In this document: piece after piece, positions 45,266 to 57,257 of the stretch
Layout: the number at the start of each line of letters is the position of its first letter
Position numbering within the stretch: position 1 is the stretch's first letter
Assembly (NCBI RefSeq): GCF_902806685.2
Contig: NC_048548.1
Span: 15,065,750-15,129,749, forward strand
Reading direction: 5' to 3'
DNA length: 64,000 nucleotides
DNA from: Maniola hyperantus
Lineage: Eukaryota > Arthropoda > Insecta > Lepidoptera > Nymphalidae
Notes under the pieces: model-generated
Told to the model about the DNA's origin: nothing
What the model saw: only the letters and a program-made list of their open reading frames with translations
Databases searched by the model: none
Position numbers and translations under genes: made by a program

Positions 45266-45309
45266 ACAGCTCAGCAGTGCAGTGTAGTGAGCCCTGTGGC
45301 AGCCAGTAT

Positions 45310-45420
45310 CGCTTGCTGCATGGCTGTGCCGCTCGCGGCAGACCAGACCCTGCCGGGAATAGAACCCGGGACCAGCACTGCGCCAGGGAGGACTGTCGCG
45401 ACTGGCGCGGGTGAGAGGGG
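45310..45420 (-). mobile_element. Second tRNA-like fragment
   Basis: The inverse reads gtcccgggttctattcccgg, a B-box-like word next to copy 3. It is probably part of another SINE type. No full cloverleaf can be drawn. Confidence 0.4.
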
Positions 45421-46240
45421 CCGGGTAGTATATACCTACTCCACGAGCCCTGCAGTGTTTTTGTGAAGAAGAAAGTTGGTCAGTTCGATCCGTCGCGTCG
45501 TTACATTTCATAAACTAAGCTTTTTCATCACTAGATATGTTAAGTGAAATGATCAAATTGAGTTGTCGTTTTAACATCTCGCATGGTTTGACCATATCCC
45601 TAAGTCCTGAGGGATACGGTGAAATCCCGGTTTATACCATTTCCCTGCCGCCTGCAGGCTATTTGGATTTTCGAGGAACAGTCGCGGCCATGTCGAAAGT
45701 GGAAACAATGACGAGTTCCGACATGCGATTGTTGCTATCCGAGAACTTGTAATTAATCGTTACCGAATTACCTAGGTACTTAGTAATTCCTTGTATTTAT
45801 TCAGTAGGTAACCTTACATTAGGTACCTGTTGAGTACCTACACTAAACAGGCAATATTTGATATTTCTGTGCTTTATGTCTGTGAATGCCTATGAGGCGA
45901 GGCGTTTCGGTGAATACGGAAAGAGCAGCCGCAGAGTTCAGGGTCTCGTCGGCCAGCGGCTGAGCAATAAATAAATAAATAATAAATAAATAAAAAGCCA
46001 TTTATTCTCGTGTTCCTTAGTTAATTACATAGTAGATTAGTTTTGTTAGTTAGTACATTTTACTGAGTTTGTTGTGGGCTCTTCTCAGACCTGGGCGCGT
46101 TTGGAACCCTCGTAGCTTTAGTTTTAAGTTTGCGTTATAATTATCACCACTATATCTTACAAATCTAACACTATACCAGACCATCAATATGAGTAATTTA
46201 TTACCTATTTTGAATAAATCATTTGACTTGACTTATTTTC
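45421..46240. other. non-coding, with a LINE-like tail near 46075-46235
   Basis: gaataaatcatttgacttgac at 46213-46233 is a type of 3' end seen in non-LTR elements, plus-strand sense. No gene seen. Confidence 0.4.
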
Positions 46241-46261
46241 CTAGATTAGTATGGGTAGTAA

Positions 46262-46440
46262 GTGAACGCTTGTATGTTGATTTATGGAACACGAGCGCTG
46301 AGCCCCATGGCGGGTAAAGGCCTCCTCCAACCTCTTCCACTTCTCCCTGTCCTTGTCCAGATACAAGCAGTTCTTCCCTGCAGTTTCTATTATCTCATCA
46401 GCCCACCGTTTGAATGGCCTTCTTCTTTTCTGAAATCCTA
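46262..46440 (-). pseudogene. LINE reverse-transcriptase ORF, C-terminal remnant
   Basis: The minus strand encodes RRRPFKRWADEIIETAGKN, then DREKWKRLEEAFTRHGA. This matches the conserved C-terminal end of endonuclease/reverse-transcriptase proteins of insect non-LTR retrotransposons (pattern GRP..RW.D.I...AG, W..LEEAFT). Only this tail remains, directly beside SINE copy 4. Confidence 0.75.
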
Positions 46441-46722
46441 TCATCATCATGATCAACCCATAGATGGCTCATTACAGTCTACAGAGCGCGGGTCTCCTCT
46501 CAGTATGAGAAGGGTTTGGCCATAGTCCACCACGCTAGCCGAGTGCGGGTTGGCAGATTTCACTACACTTTTGAGAACTCAGGCATGCAGGCTCCGTCAT
46601 TACGGTTTCCTTCACCGTTAAAACGAGTGATATTTAATTTCTTAAAACGCGCATAACCTGCTCGGGATCGAACCCCCGACCTCCGACTAGGAGGCGGACG
46701 TCGTATGCACTAGGCACCACCT
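46441..46722 (-). mobile_element. tRNA-derived SINE, copy 4
   Basis: Minus-strand copy, catcatcatgatcaaccca to tatgcactaggcaccacc, with the B-box inverse ggatcgaacccccgacctcc. Confidence 0.88.
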
Positions 46723-46771
46723 CCAGTTGTACCTGCTGAAGCTGTGCTAGTGCTAGTAGTAGAGATTGTTT

Positions 46772-49700
46772 CTGTTACCTGTGATAGCCTGTAGTAGGGC
46801 TGTTCTGTTACCTGTGATAGCCTGTAGTAGGGCTGTTCTGTTACCTGTGATAGCCTGTAGTAGGGCTGTTCTGTTACCTGTGATAGCCTGTAGTAGGGCT
46901 GTTCTGTTACCTGTGATAGCCTGTAGTAGGGCTGTTCTGTTACCTGTGATAGCCTGTAGTAGGGCTGTTCTGTTACCTGTGATAGCCTGTAGTAGGGCTG
47001 TTTCTGTTACCTGTGATAGCCTGTAGTAGGGCTGTTCTGTTACCTGTGATAGCCTGTAGTAGGGCTGTTCTGTTACCTGTGATAGCCTGTAGTAGGGCTG
47101 TTCTGTTACCTGTGATAGCCTGTAGTAGGGCTGTTCTGTTACCTGTGATAGCCTGTAGTAGGGCTGTTCTGTTACCTGTGATAGCCTGTAGTAGGGCTGT
47201 TCTGTTACCTGTGATAGCCTGTAGTAGGGCTGTTCTGTTACCTGTGATAGCCTGTAGTAGGGCTGTTCTGTTACCTGTGATAGCCTGTAGTAGGGCTGTT
47301 CTGTTACCTGTGATAGCCTGTAGTAGGGCTGTTCTGTTACCTGTGATAGCCTGTAGTAGGGCTGTTCTGTTACCTGTGATAGCCTGTAGTAGGGCTGTTC
47401 TGTTACCTGTGATAGCCTGTAGTAGGGCTGTTCTGTTACCTGTGATAGCCTGTAGTAGGGCTGTTCTGTTACCTGTGATAGCCTGTAGTAGGGCTGTTCT
47501 GTTACTGTGATAGCCTGTAGTAGGGCTGTTCTGTTACCTGTGATAGCCTGTAGTAGGGCTGTTCTGTTACCTGTGATAGCCTGTAGTAGGGCTGTTCTGT
47601 TACCTGTGATAGCCTGTAGTAGGGCTGTTCTGTTACCTGTGATAGCCTGTAGTAGGGCTGTTCTGTTACCTGTGATAGCCTGTAGTAGGGCTGTTCTGTT
47701 ACCTGTGATAGCCTGTAGTAGGGCTGTTCTGTTACCTGTGATAGCCTGTAGTAGGGCTGTTCTGTTACCTGTGATAGCCTGTAGTAGGGCTGTTCTGTTA
47801 CCTGTGATAGCCTGTAGTAGGGCTGTTCTGTTACCTGTGATAGCCTGTAGTAGGGCTGTTCTGTTACCTGTGATAGCCTGTAGTAGGGCTGTTCTGTTAC
47901 CTGTGATAGCCTGTAGTAGGGCTGTTCTGTTACCTGTGATAGCCTGTAGTAGGGCTGTTCTGTTACCTGTGATAGCCTGTAGTAGGGCTGTTCTGTTACC
48001 TGTGATAGCCTGTAGTAGGGCTGTTCTGTTACCTGTGATAGCCTGTAGTAGGGCTGTTCTGTTACCTGTGATAGCCTGTAGTAGGGCTGTTCTGTTACCT
48101 GTGATAGCCTGTAGTAGGGCTGTTCTGTTACCTGTGATAGCCTGTAGTAGGGCTGTTCTGTTACCTGTGATAGCCTGTAGTAGGGCTGTTCTGTTACCTG
48201 TGATAGCCTGTAGTAGGGCTGTTCTGTTACCTGTGATAGCCTGTAGTAGGGCTGTTCTGTTACCTGTGATAGCCTGTAGTAGGGCTGTTCTGTTACCTGT
48301 GATAGCCTGTAGTAGGGCTGTTCTGTTACCTGTGATAGCCTGTAGTAGGGCTGTTCTGTTACCTGTGATAGCCTGTAGTAGGGCTGTTCTGTTACCTGTG
48401 ATAGCCTGTAGTAGGGCTGTTCTGTTACCTGTGATAGCCTGTAGTAGGGCTGTTCTGTTACCTGTGATAGCCTGTAGTAGGGCTGTTCTGTTACCTGTGA
48501 TAGCCTGTAGTAGGGCTGTTCTGTTACCTGTGATAGCCTGTAGTAGGGCTGTTCTGTTACCTGTGATAGCCTGTAGTAGGGCTGTTCTGTTACCTGTGAT
48601 AGCCTGTAGTAGGGCTGTTCTGTTACCTGTGATAGCCTGTAGTAGGGCTGTTCTGTTACCTGTGATAGCCTGTAGTAGGGCTGTTCTGTTACCTGTGATA
48701 GCCTGTAGTAGGGCTGTTCTGTTACCTGTGATAGCCTGTAGTAGGGCTGTTCTGTTACCTGTGATAGCCTGTAGTAGGGCTGTTCTGTTACCTGTGATAG
48801 CCTGTAGTAGGGCTGTTCTGTTACCTGTGATAGCCTGTAGTAGGGCTGTTCTGTTACCTGTGATAGCCTGTAGTAGGGCTGTTCTGTTACCTGTGATAGC
48901 CTGTAGTAGGGCTGTTCTGTTACCTGTGATAGCCTGTAGTAGGGCTGTTCTGTTACCTGTGATAGCCTGTAGTAGGGCTGTTCTGTTACCTGTGATAGCC
49001 TGTAGTAGGGCTGTTCTGTTACCTGTGATAGCCTGTAGTAGGGCTGTTCTGTTACCTGTGATAGCCTGTAGTAGGGCTGTTCTGTTACCTGTGATAGCCT
49101 GTAGTAGGGCTGTTCTGTTACCTGTGATAGCCTGTAGTAGGGCTGTTCTGTTACCTGTGATAGCCTGTAGTAGGGCTGTTCTGTTACCTGTGATAGCCTG
49201 TAGTAGGGCTGTTCTGTTACCTGTGATAGCCTGTAGTAGGGCTGTTCTGTTACCTGTGATAGCCTGTAGTAGGGCTGTTCTGTTACCTGTGATAGCCTGT
49301 AGTAGGGCTGTTCTGTTACCTGTGATAGCCTGTAGTAGGGCTGTTCTGTTACCTGTGATAGCCTGTAGTAGGGCTGTTCTGTTACCTGTGATAGCCTGTA
49401 GTAGGGCTGTTCTGTTACCTGTGATAGCCTGTAGTAGGGCTGTTCTGTTACCTGTGATAGCCTGTAGTAGGGCTGTTCTGTTACCTGTGATAGCCTGTAG
49501 TAGGGCTGTTCTGTTACCTGTGATAGCCTGTAGTAGGGCTGTTCTGTTACCTGTGATAGCCTGTAGTAGGGCTGTTCTGTTACCTGTGATAGCCTGTAGT
49601 AGGGCTGTTCTGTTACCTGTGATAGCCTGTAGTAGGGCTGTTCTGTTACCTGTGATAGCCTGTAGTAGGGCTGTTCTGTTACCTGTGATAGCCTGTAGTA

Positions 49701-51590
49701 GGGCTGTTCTGTTACCTGTGATAGCCTGTAGTAGGGCTGTTCTGTTACCTGTGATAGCCTGTAGTAGGGCTGTTCTGTTACCTGTGATAGCCTGTAGTAG
49801 GGCTGTTCTGTTACCTGTGATAGCCTGTAGTAGGGCTGTTCTGTTACCTGTGATAGCCTGTAGTAGGGCTGTTCTGTTACCTGTGATAGCCTGTAGTAGG
49901 GCTGTTCTGTTACCTGTGATAGCCTGTAGTAGGGCTGTTCTGTTACCTGTGATAGCCTGTAGTAGGGCTGTTCTGTTACCTGTGATAGCCTGTAGTAGGG
50001 CTGTTCTGTTACCTGTGATAGCCTGTAGTAGGGCTGTTCTGTTACCTGTGATAGCCTGTAGTAGGGCTGTTCTGTTACCTGTGATAGCCTGTAGTAGGGC
50101 TGTTCTGTTACCTGTGATAGCCTGTAGTAGGGCTGTTCTGTTACCTGTGATAGCCTGTAGTAGGGCTGTTCTGTTACCTGTGATAGCCTGTAGTAGGGCT
50201 GTTCTGTTACCTGTGATAGCCTGTAGTAGGGCTGTTCTGTTACCTGTGATAGCCTGTAGTAGGGCTGTTCTGTTACCTGTGATAGCCTGTAGTAGGGCTG
50301 TTCTGTTACCTGTGATAGCCTGTAGTAGGGCTGTTCTGTTACCTGTGATAGCCTGTAGTAGGGCTGTTCTGTTACCTGTGATAGCCTGTAGTAGGGCTGT
50401 TCTGTTACCTGTGATAGCCTGTAGTAGGGCTGTTCTGTTACCTGTGATAGCCTGTAGTAGGGCTGTTCTGTTACCTGTGATAGCCTGTAGTAGGGCTGTT
50501 CTGTTACCTGTGATAGCCTGTAGTAGGGCTGTTCTGTTACCTGTGATAGCCTGTAGTAGGGCTGTTCTGTTACCTGTGATAGCCTGTAGTAGGGCTGTTC
50601 TGTTACCTGTGATAGCCTGTAGTAGGGCTGTTCTGTTACCTGTGATAGCCTGTAGTAGGGCTGTTCTGTTACCTGTGATAGCCTGTAGTAGGGCTGTTCT
50701 GTTACCTGTGATAGCCTGTAGTAGGGCTGTTCTGTTACCTGTGATAGCCTGTAGTAGGGCTGTTCTGTTACCTGTGATAGCCTGTAGTAGGGCTGTTCTG
50801 TTACCTGTGATAGCCTGTAGTAGGGCTGTTCTGTTACCTGTGATAGCCTGTAGTAGGGCTGTTCTGTTACCTGTGATAGCCTGTAGTAGGGCTGTTCTGT
50901 TACCTGTGATAGCCTGTAGTAGGGCTGTTCTGTTACCTGTGATAGCCTGTAGTAGGGCTGTTCTGTTACCTGTGATAGCCTGTAGTAGGGCTGTTCTGTT
51001 ACCTGTGATAGCCTGTAGTAGGGCTGTTCTGTTACCTGTGATAGCCTGTAGTAGGGCTGTTCTGTTACCTGTGATAGCCTGTAGTAGGGCTGTTCTGTTA
51101 CCTGTGATAGCCTGTAGTAGGGCTGTTCTGTTACCTGTGATAGCCTGTAGTAGGGCTGTTCTGTTACCTGTGATAGCCTGTAGTAGGGCTGTTCTGTTAC
51201 CTGTGATAGCCTGTAGTAGGGCTGTTCTGTTACCTGTGATAGCCTGTAGTAGGGCTGTTCTGTTACCTGTGATAGCCTGTAGTAGGGCTGTTCTGTTACC
51301 TGTGATAGCCTGTAGTAGGGCTGTTCTGTTACCTGTGATAGCCTGTAGTAGGGCTGTTCTGTTACCTGTGATAGCCTGTAGTAGGGCTGTTCTGTTACCT
51401 GTGATAGCCTGTAGTAGGGCTGTTCTGTTACCTGTGATAGCCTGTAGTAGGGCTGTTCTGTTACCTGTGATAGCCTGTAGTAGGGCTGTTCTGTTACCTG
51501 TGATAGCCTGTAGTAGGGCTGTTCTGTTACCTGTGATAGCCTGTAGTAGGGCTGTTCTGTTACCTGTGATAGCCTGTAGTAGGGCTGCCA
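46772..51590. repeat. 33-bp minisatellite, 146 copies
   Basis: Unit ctgttacctgtgatagcctg then tagtagggctgtt, nearly all identical over 4.8 kb. A single-base insertion (near 47001) and deletion (near 47504) shift phase between them. Because 33 is a multiple of three and the unit lacks stops in several frames, both strands stay open: minus 46753-51678 (1641 codons, repeat ALLQAITGNRT) and plus 47507-51709 (1400 codons). Coding is not supported. Confidence 0.97.
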
Positions 51591-51639
51591 TCATTGCTAA
51601 AAGGACGACCGGGAGCATCCATCCATATGCATATGATAC

Positions 51640-51930
51640 TGCAAATTCGAAGGTGTCAGTCTGTCTGTCTGTCTGCACTTGGAAACTTCTTTTTATCCCG
51701 GAATATTAAAGAGATCCCACGTGATTTAAAAAAACTAAATCCATGTGAATTAAGTTGCAGGCATTAACCAATGCAATATAAAAGCGCGAGCGAAGCGAGC
51801 GCGACATTTTGAATATATGTATTTGAAGGACATAGTCTGATCTGCTACTTTTTATCCCGGAAAAATTAAAGATTTCCCATTGGATTTTCAAAAACTTAAA
51901 CCCACGCGGACGAAGTCGCGGGCTCATCTA
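51640..51930 (+). mobile_element. Interspersed lepidopteran-type repeat, two partial tails
   Basis: ctttttatcccggaatatta at 51689 and ctttttatcccggaaaaatta at 51848, the second ending cgcggacgaagtcgcgggctc at about 51925. Same family as 29110-29925. Confidence 0.65.
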
Positions 51931-52107
51931 GTGAGTAAGTATAAATACTTAGTCATTTTACCTCGTTCTTTAAATTATATACCCTGTGCCTGTCAGTAGG
52001 TAGGTACTCGGTAATGAAAACCGGTACAAGTCTTCTAACTAACCGAATAGCTACCTAACGTTTACAGTTTCCCAATTCCCAGTGCACCTATCGATGTTCC
52101 TCAAAGC

Positions 52108-52203
52108 ACTGGGTACTCAGGTACTCAGGTACTCAGGTACTCAGGTACTCAGGTACTCAGGTACTCAGGTACTCAGGTACTCAGGTACTCAGGTACTCAG
52201 GTA
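52108..52203. repeat. 8-bp array (gtactcag)n
   Basis: About 12 octamers ending in taggtac. Confidence 0.95.
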
Positions 52204-52411
52204 GGTACAACACCTGGGCAACACGCAGTGTCACTCGTCACCCGCACGGCCTTCATTGGCCTTTTGCCTACTTTAGTTTATTTTAGGAAAACAGGAAAAC
52301 CTAGCTCGTAGTACAGCTGTTAATTAACACTGTATTATTTTGAATTGAAGCGCTTTGTGTACTTGCTGTTGGTGTAGGTACCGAAATATTAATAAATAAA
52401 TAAATTAGGTA

Positions 52412-53923
52412 GGGGGAGTCCGGGAGAGTATACCCGCCTTCCACTAAAATGCTCATAAATCTTTATATACTTAAAAATCGCTATTTTCTATAAATTGTAT
52501 CTTAAGCTGCACTATTTAGCTATATTTTCTCTTAATAAAGTTTGATACATAAGTAATAGTTTATGAGTAATTAACGATTTCTACCAAAGTGACATTCGGC
52601 TAATATCTCCCACCTGGGTGGGAGACTTGACCCCCCAAGTGGGGAGCCTTTACCCGGGTACAAAAATAAGCAAAATAATCATTACAAATTATAATTCTAT
52701 AAAAAAAATTAATCATACAAATATGACACATAGTATTTTGTAGTAAATGAGAATTCCTTTTTTGATTGGAGCAATTAATACAAATAAACTGCTCCTCATC
52801 ATGTCTTTATCATATTTGGACAGTCCAACGGATTTCATGGTCATAAGTCTCATGTTTATAACTTTCTCTTCTGCACATCTGAAACAAAACCAATTATCAA
52901 TTTCATCTCCTACTTCATCCCATGGACTATCAGAGCTATTATCATGCTTGAGTTCTTCGTCAGGGTCTGTCTAACCGTCACTTGACTGTAAAACTTGTCT
53001 TTTCAATGGTCTTTTTACAGTCTCTTTCTCTTCGCTTTACCTTTTTGTTTTTTAAGTTATTTTAATTTTCTTATTTTTTGGTGCATAATCATCTATATCA
53101 TCATCTAGGTCTAGTTTTTCTGGCGTTTTTTTTAACAATTTTAGTTTTTCTGGGCTGTCTACCACGACGAAGGAGCAGCCTTTGGAATTGAACGAATCAT
53201 TTGTGGTACAACTATTTTCGGTCTATGTCGTAAATGAGAATCTACCGTTGTCACATCCAGATTTTGAGATGTAGAAGCTACCTCTTCTGATTGAATATTG
53301 CAATTGGTTGCTCAGATTTTTTCCTCAGTCAAAATTGATGGTGAATTGGCTCTAGCCGCCGCAGATAGATTCATGAATAGTAATGCTGATGTTGAAGGCT
53401 CTGACTGACGTTGTACAGTAGATGATGAAGGTAATGAAGGAAGGCAGGACGATCGTGGTTACATCTGGAGGTAATACAAAATATTATTGCTGGAGAAACA
53501 ACGGGCGAGTTTACCCGGGGTAAAGTCTCCTCCCGACTCCAGGGTAATGTCTCCCACCCCACACAAATCTGTCAGTTATTACATTTTTATAAAAAACTAT
53601 GACACTTAAGTAAAAGCTGTCTGCCGTAAATGTTACTAGGATAATTACAGTTACGATGTACATAAATGATATACTGGAATCTATTCACAGTAAGAAACAG
53701 AAATCAAATATCGAAAATTTAAAAAATTTACTTACCGGCACGAAATTTTTTAGTTACTTCTCACTACTAAACCAAACTGCCGATCGAAACGGTATCTCGT
53801 GAGCGAGGTGGGAGGCGTCTATGGAGGCTAAGAAGTGTGGCAAAGTCGCAATATCTAGTTCCACAAAGATTCTATGAGCAGTGGCTAATGTCTCCTACCT
53901 GCTAAACTCTCCCGGACTCCCCC
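52412..53923 (-). mobile_element. pogo-like (Tc1/mariner superfamily) DNA transposon, decayed
   Basis: The ends are GGGGGAGTCCGGGAGAG and its exact inverse, both bordered by TA, the expected target site. The 1.5-kb interior has, on the minus strand, broken coding sequence: VVPQMIRSIPKAAPS, then an RKTKIVKKTPEKL-like stretch, an acidic region, and DNWFCFRCAEE. That order matches the C-terminal part of pogo-type DDE transposases in insects (IRPLPKAP.., TDTPEK, then a Cys-rich end). The DDE domain is missing and there are several stops and frameshifts. Subterminal sequence has repeated gggtgggaga words. Confidence 0.7.
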
Positions 53924-53969
53924 TACCTAGGTACCATGACACAAATCTTGAAATTAGCTAAGTTGTCAC

Positions 53970-54092
53970 TACCCATATTATAAATGCGAAAAAGTGTGTT
54001 TCTTTATTGGTTTATTGGTTTGCCGTTCAATCACGTCGTCGGTTTTATAAAAACCAAAATCCACGCGGACGAAGACGCGGGCATCAGTTAGT
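53970..54092 (+). mobile_element. Interspersed lepidopteran-type repeat, short internally deleted copy
   Basis: catattataaatgcgaaaaag joined to ccacgcggacgaagacgcgg, so head and tail of the 29110-type element without the middle. Confidence 0.7.
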
Positions 54093-54282
54093 ACACTTAC
54101 ATAATTATAATTTTGTCAGCTTGATAGGTAATTTAGCAAAATATATTAACTATTATCAAGGTTACGATGAAAATCTACCTAACTACCTACGCAAAAACTA
54201 CGCCATACAAAAATGATTTATATATGAGGTAAACCGCAGAATAAAAGATTCCATAATGTGAGCCATAATTCATGCTCGTTCA

Positions 54283-54331
54283 AGTGGCAAGTGGCAAGTG
54301 GCAAGTGGCAAGTGGCAAGTGGCAAGTGGCT
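54283..54331. repeat. 7-bp array (caagtgg)n
   Basis: Seven exact heptamers. Confidence 0.95.
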
Positions 54332-54484
54332 AACTCCAACGGACAGGTTATCGGAACGAGCGCTCTCTCAGGTGACGTTTCCGCCAATTTCCCCTAACCG
54401 CAATGTGTTCACTTTATTGGGAGTTTTCCTCTGAGGATTACCCGTGGGAAGAATACTTCACTAGTTGAGGCGCGACGCACACCG

Positions 54485-54783
54485 ACCGAGGCGAGGCGCA
54501 CCGACAGAGGCGAGGCGCACCGACAGAGGCGAGGCGCACCGACAGAGGCGAGGCGCACCGACAGAGGCGAGGCGCACCGACAGAGGCGAGGCGCACCGAC
54601 AGAGGCGAGGCGCACCGACAGAGGCGAGGCGCACCGACAGGGGCGAGGCGCACCGACAGAGGCGAGGCGCACCGACAGAGGCGAGGCGCACCGACAGAGG
54701 CGAGGCGCACCGACAGAGGCGAGGCGCACCGACAGAGGCGAGGCGCACCGACAGAGGCGAGGCGCACCGACAGAGGCGAGGCA
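54485..54783. repeat. 19-bp minisatellite, about 16 copies
   Basis: Unit aggcgcaccgacagaggcg; one copy has gacaggggcg. Confidence 0.96.
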
Positions 54784-54869
54784 CACGACTCTCTTGATAA
54801 CTCTAATCAGGTATTACCAATTATTATTGTATATTCTGTGCTATTTACCTATTTACAATACAAATAAAT

Positions 54870-55260
54870 TTTATGAATGCGAAAGTGTGTTGTCTGTCTG
54901 CTAGCTTTTCGCGGCCTAACGTTTAACGTTAGCTTACATCCCGGGGAGGGACATAGGGCTACTTTTTATCCCGGAAAATTAAAGAGTTCCCACGGGTTCT
55001 TAAATGTCCATTCGTTTAACCGATTTGTATGAAAATTTGGTAGAGAGTTTACAGTACGCGACAGGTCGCGATGGCAATCGGGGTAGGAGGCGGGGGGACG
55101 CCCCGCACGTCACCCGTGCTCGCCCGCAATGGGCTGTGCGGGGCGTTCCCTCCGCGATTGCCATTATGGTCGCGTACTATAGTTTGCGTCCCGGAAATTA
55201 TTGACGTAGGCCACTTTTTTATCCTGGAAAGTTAAAGAGTTCCTATGGGGTTTTGAAAAA
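54870..55260 (+). mobile_element. Interspersed lepidopteran-type repeat, rearranged
   Basis: tttatgaatgcgaaagtgtg, then ggctactttttatcccggaa and agagttcccacgggttctta; a second atcctggaaagttaaagagttcc at 55221. An inserted piece at 55040-55180 has inverted cgcgacaggtcgcgatggca / tgccattatggtcgcg words. Confidence 0.55.
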
Positions 55261-55404
55261 ACTTAAATCACGTCAGTGATTAGTCACGTCACGTCTGTCT
55301 GTTAACGGACTGTAACTTGCGAACCGTCATAGATAAGTCTTCAAATCATCAAATGGTCATTTTTCAAATTTTAGTAGGTGGTATCAGTGGTGGTGGAGTC
55401 GGTC

Positions 55405-55645
55405 ACGAGGGTTCTTTAATACAGTCGTAGTTTTTCGACATTTTGCACGATAATTCAAAAACTATAATGCATAAAAAATTAATAAAAATCTGTTTTAGAT
55501 TGCACAGATGAAGACCTTTCATATGATACCCCACTTGATTAGTTACTTCGAAAATTGAAAATACTAATTTATATTAGTTCATGACCAGATTTTTTTTTGT
55601 GTGTGATGTAACCACAAATTCACGGTTTTAAGATTTTTCTCCGAA
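55405..55645 (-). mobile_element. Inverted copy of the 26200-type interspersed repeat
   Basis: gacctttcatatgataccccac and attttgcacgataattcaaa are inverse to words at 26460-26560. Confidence 0.65.
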
Positions 55646-56661
55646 TGTCTGCTTATGCTATAAGACCTAGCTACCTGCAGGGGCTGCAGGCAGGAACTCG
55701 GGACTTGAAAACAATGAAAGTAAAGTCGCGTAACCGTCATATTGCTATGAATGTTGCGCAGGCGCGTCGTTCGTCATCCACCAGCCACCAGCCAGTAGCC
55801 GGCGGCTCGTCCCGGCTGCTCGAGCCCTCGGGCCCCTCGGCGCACACTGCACACTGCACACTGCTGGGGCATCCCCACCAATGGGGGGCGCTAGACTCAA
55901 ATAGTAGGTATGAGATTGCATATGTTATTTTATTTTGGCGATGTTGATTTCGAGTATGTCACTAACATGTCACTAATCAGACAAATAAAATACACTCGGG
56001 TACAATACCTATTACCTACCATAGAGTTTTTCGTTTTGAAATTCCCCCACAGGAGCGGGTGGCGGGTAGATGTATGACAAACTCAAATAAAAGAGTTTAA
56101 GGATTATTACTCGTATATCTTTTTTTTTCCGAATTAAAATCTAAATATTTAAAACGATTAGCTGCTTGAGCTGACTTACTGATCTATCAACGCACAGCTC
56201 AAACTACTCGACGGGTCTATCTGAGGCTTGCAGATAACTGTTACGACGTAGACGTCCGCTAATAAAGAATTTTGAAAAAGCCTAAGGGGTAAAATAGGGG
56301 CTTGAAATGGCATTGCACTTCACCTCGTCGGTTGGCACTTGGCATACCTGGTACCTACAAGTCCGCCATTTTTAAGAAACCTCGTTTCGGCGGCCAATGA
56401 TAAAACATGTGTCAATAGAGACATAGGGCGGTTGTGCACTCAGCCGTGAAAGAATCGAATGAGTACGTATTCGTACGACGGTCACTTCGAAAAATCACGA
56501 ATACGAATCGAATACGGATGAGTGCACAAACGCCGTGTTACAATCCAAAAGTGTTCAGCGATAAAGTGATATACTTTCGAAGATATTTGAGTTTAAAATC
56601 GTAGAAAAATAAAGCAATGACTGACACGCATTTGAAGCTTATAGTATCCATCCATGATCCA
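55646..56661. repeat. non-coding; short (gcacact)n at 55849-55866
   Basis: No gene. 56425-56540 contains an inverted pair of cgtattcgt / acgaatacg words, part of the mobile element that surrounds the next array. Confidence 0.4.
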
Positions 56662-57093
56662 GTGGCCCTACCGCAGTTGTTTGACAGCTACAATGTCACG
56701 ATCGCAATCATCTCCGTGGCCCTACCGCGGTTGTTTGACAGCTACAATGTCACGATCGCAATCATCTCCGTGGCCCTACCGCGGTTGTTTGACAGCTACA
56801 ATGTCACGATCGCAATCATCTCCGTGGCCCTACCGCGGTTGTTTGACAGCTACAATGTCACGATCGCAATCATCTCCGTGGCCCTACCGCCGTTGTTTGA
56901 CAGCTACAATGTCACGATCGCAATCATCTCCGTGGCCCTACCGCGGTTGTTTGACAGCTACAATGTCACGATCGCAATCATCTCCGTGGCCCTACCGCGG
57001 TTGTTTGACAGCTACAATGTCACGATCGCAATCATCTCCGTGGCCCTACCGCGGTTGTTTGACAGCTACAATGTCACGATCGCACTCATCTCT
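56662..57093. repeat. 54-bp minisatellite, 8 copies, inside a mobile element
   Basis: Unit gtggccctaccgcggttgtt then tgacagctacaatgtcacga and tcgcaatcatctcc. The plus-strand frame 56617-57285 (222 codons; 18-residue repeat VALPRLFDSYNVTIAIIS) stays open because 54 is a multiple of three. The sequence after it (57094-57225) is the inverse of the element fragment at 24505, so the array grew within that element. Confidence 0.93.
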
Positions 57094-57257
57094 GATTGGT
57101 TTATGCTCGCTCACTATTGGCCACAATGCATTGTTGCAACAAGAATCGCACAAATTCAGCCAATCAGAACAATTGAGATTGTAATAATGATTGATGCAGG
57201 TTTTAGACAATCGCCCTACGTACGCCCTGGTAATGATTCACCCGAGCCGTCGATTGA

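Noticed and set aside
45537..45752. 71-codon plus-strand frame
   Set aside because: No recognisable motif, signal or splice site.
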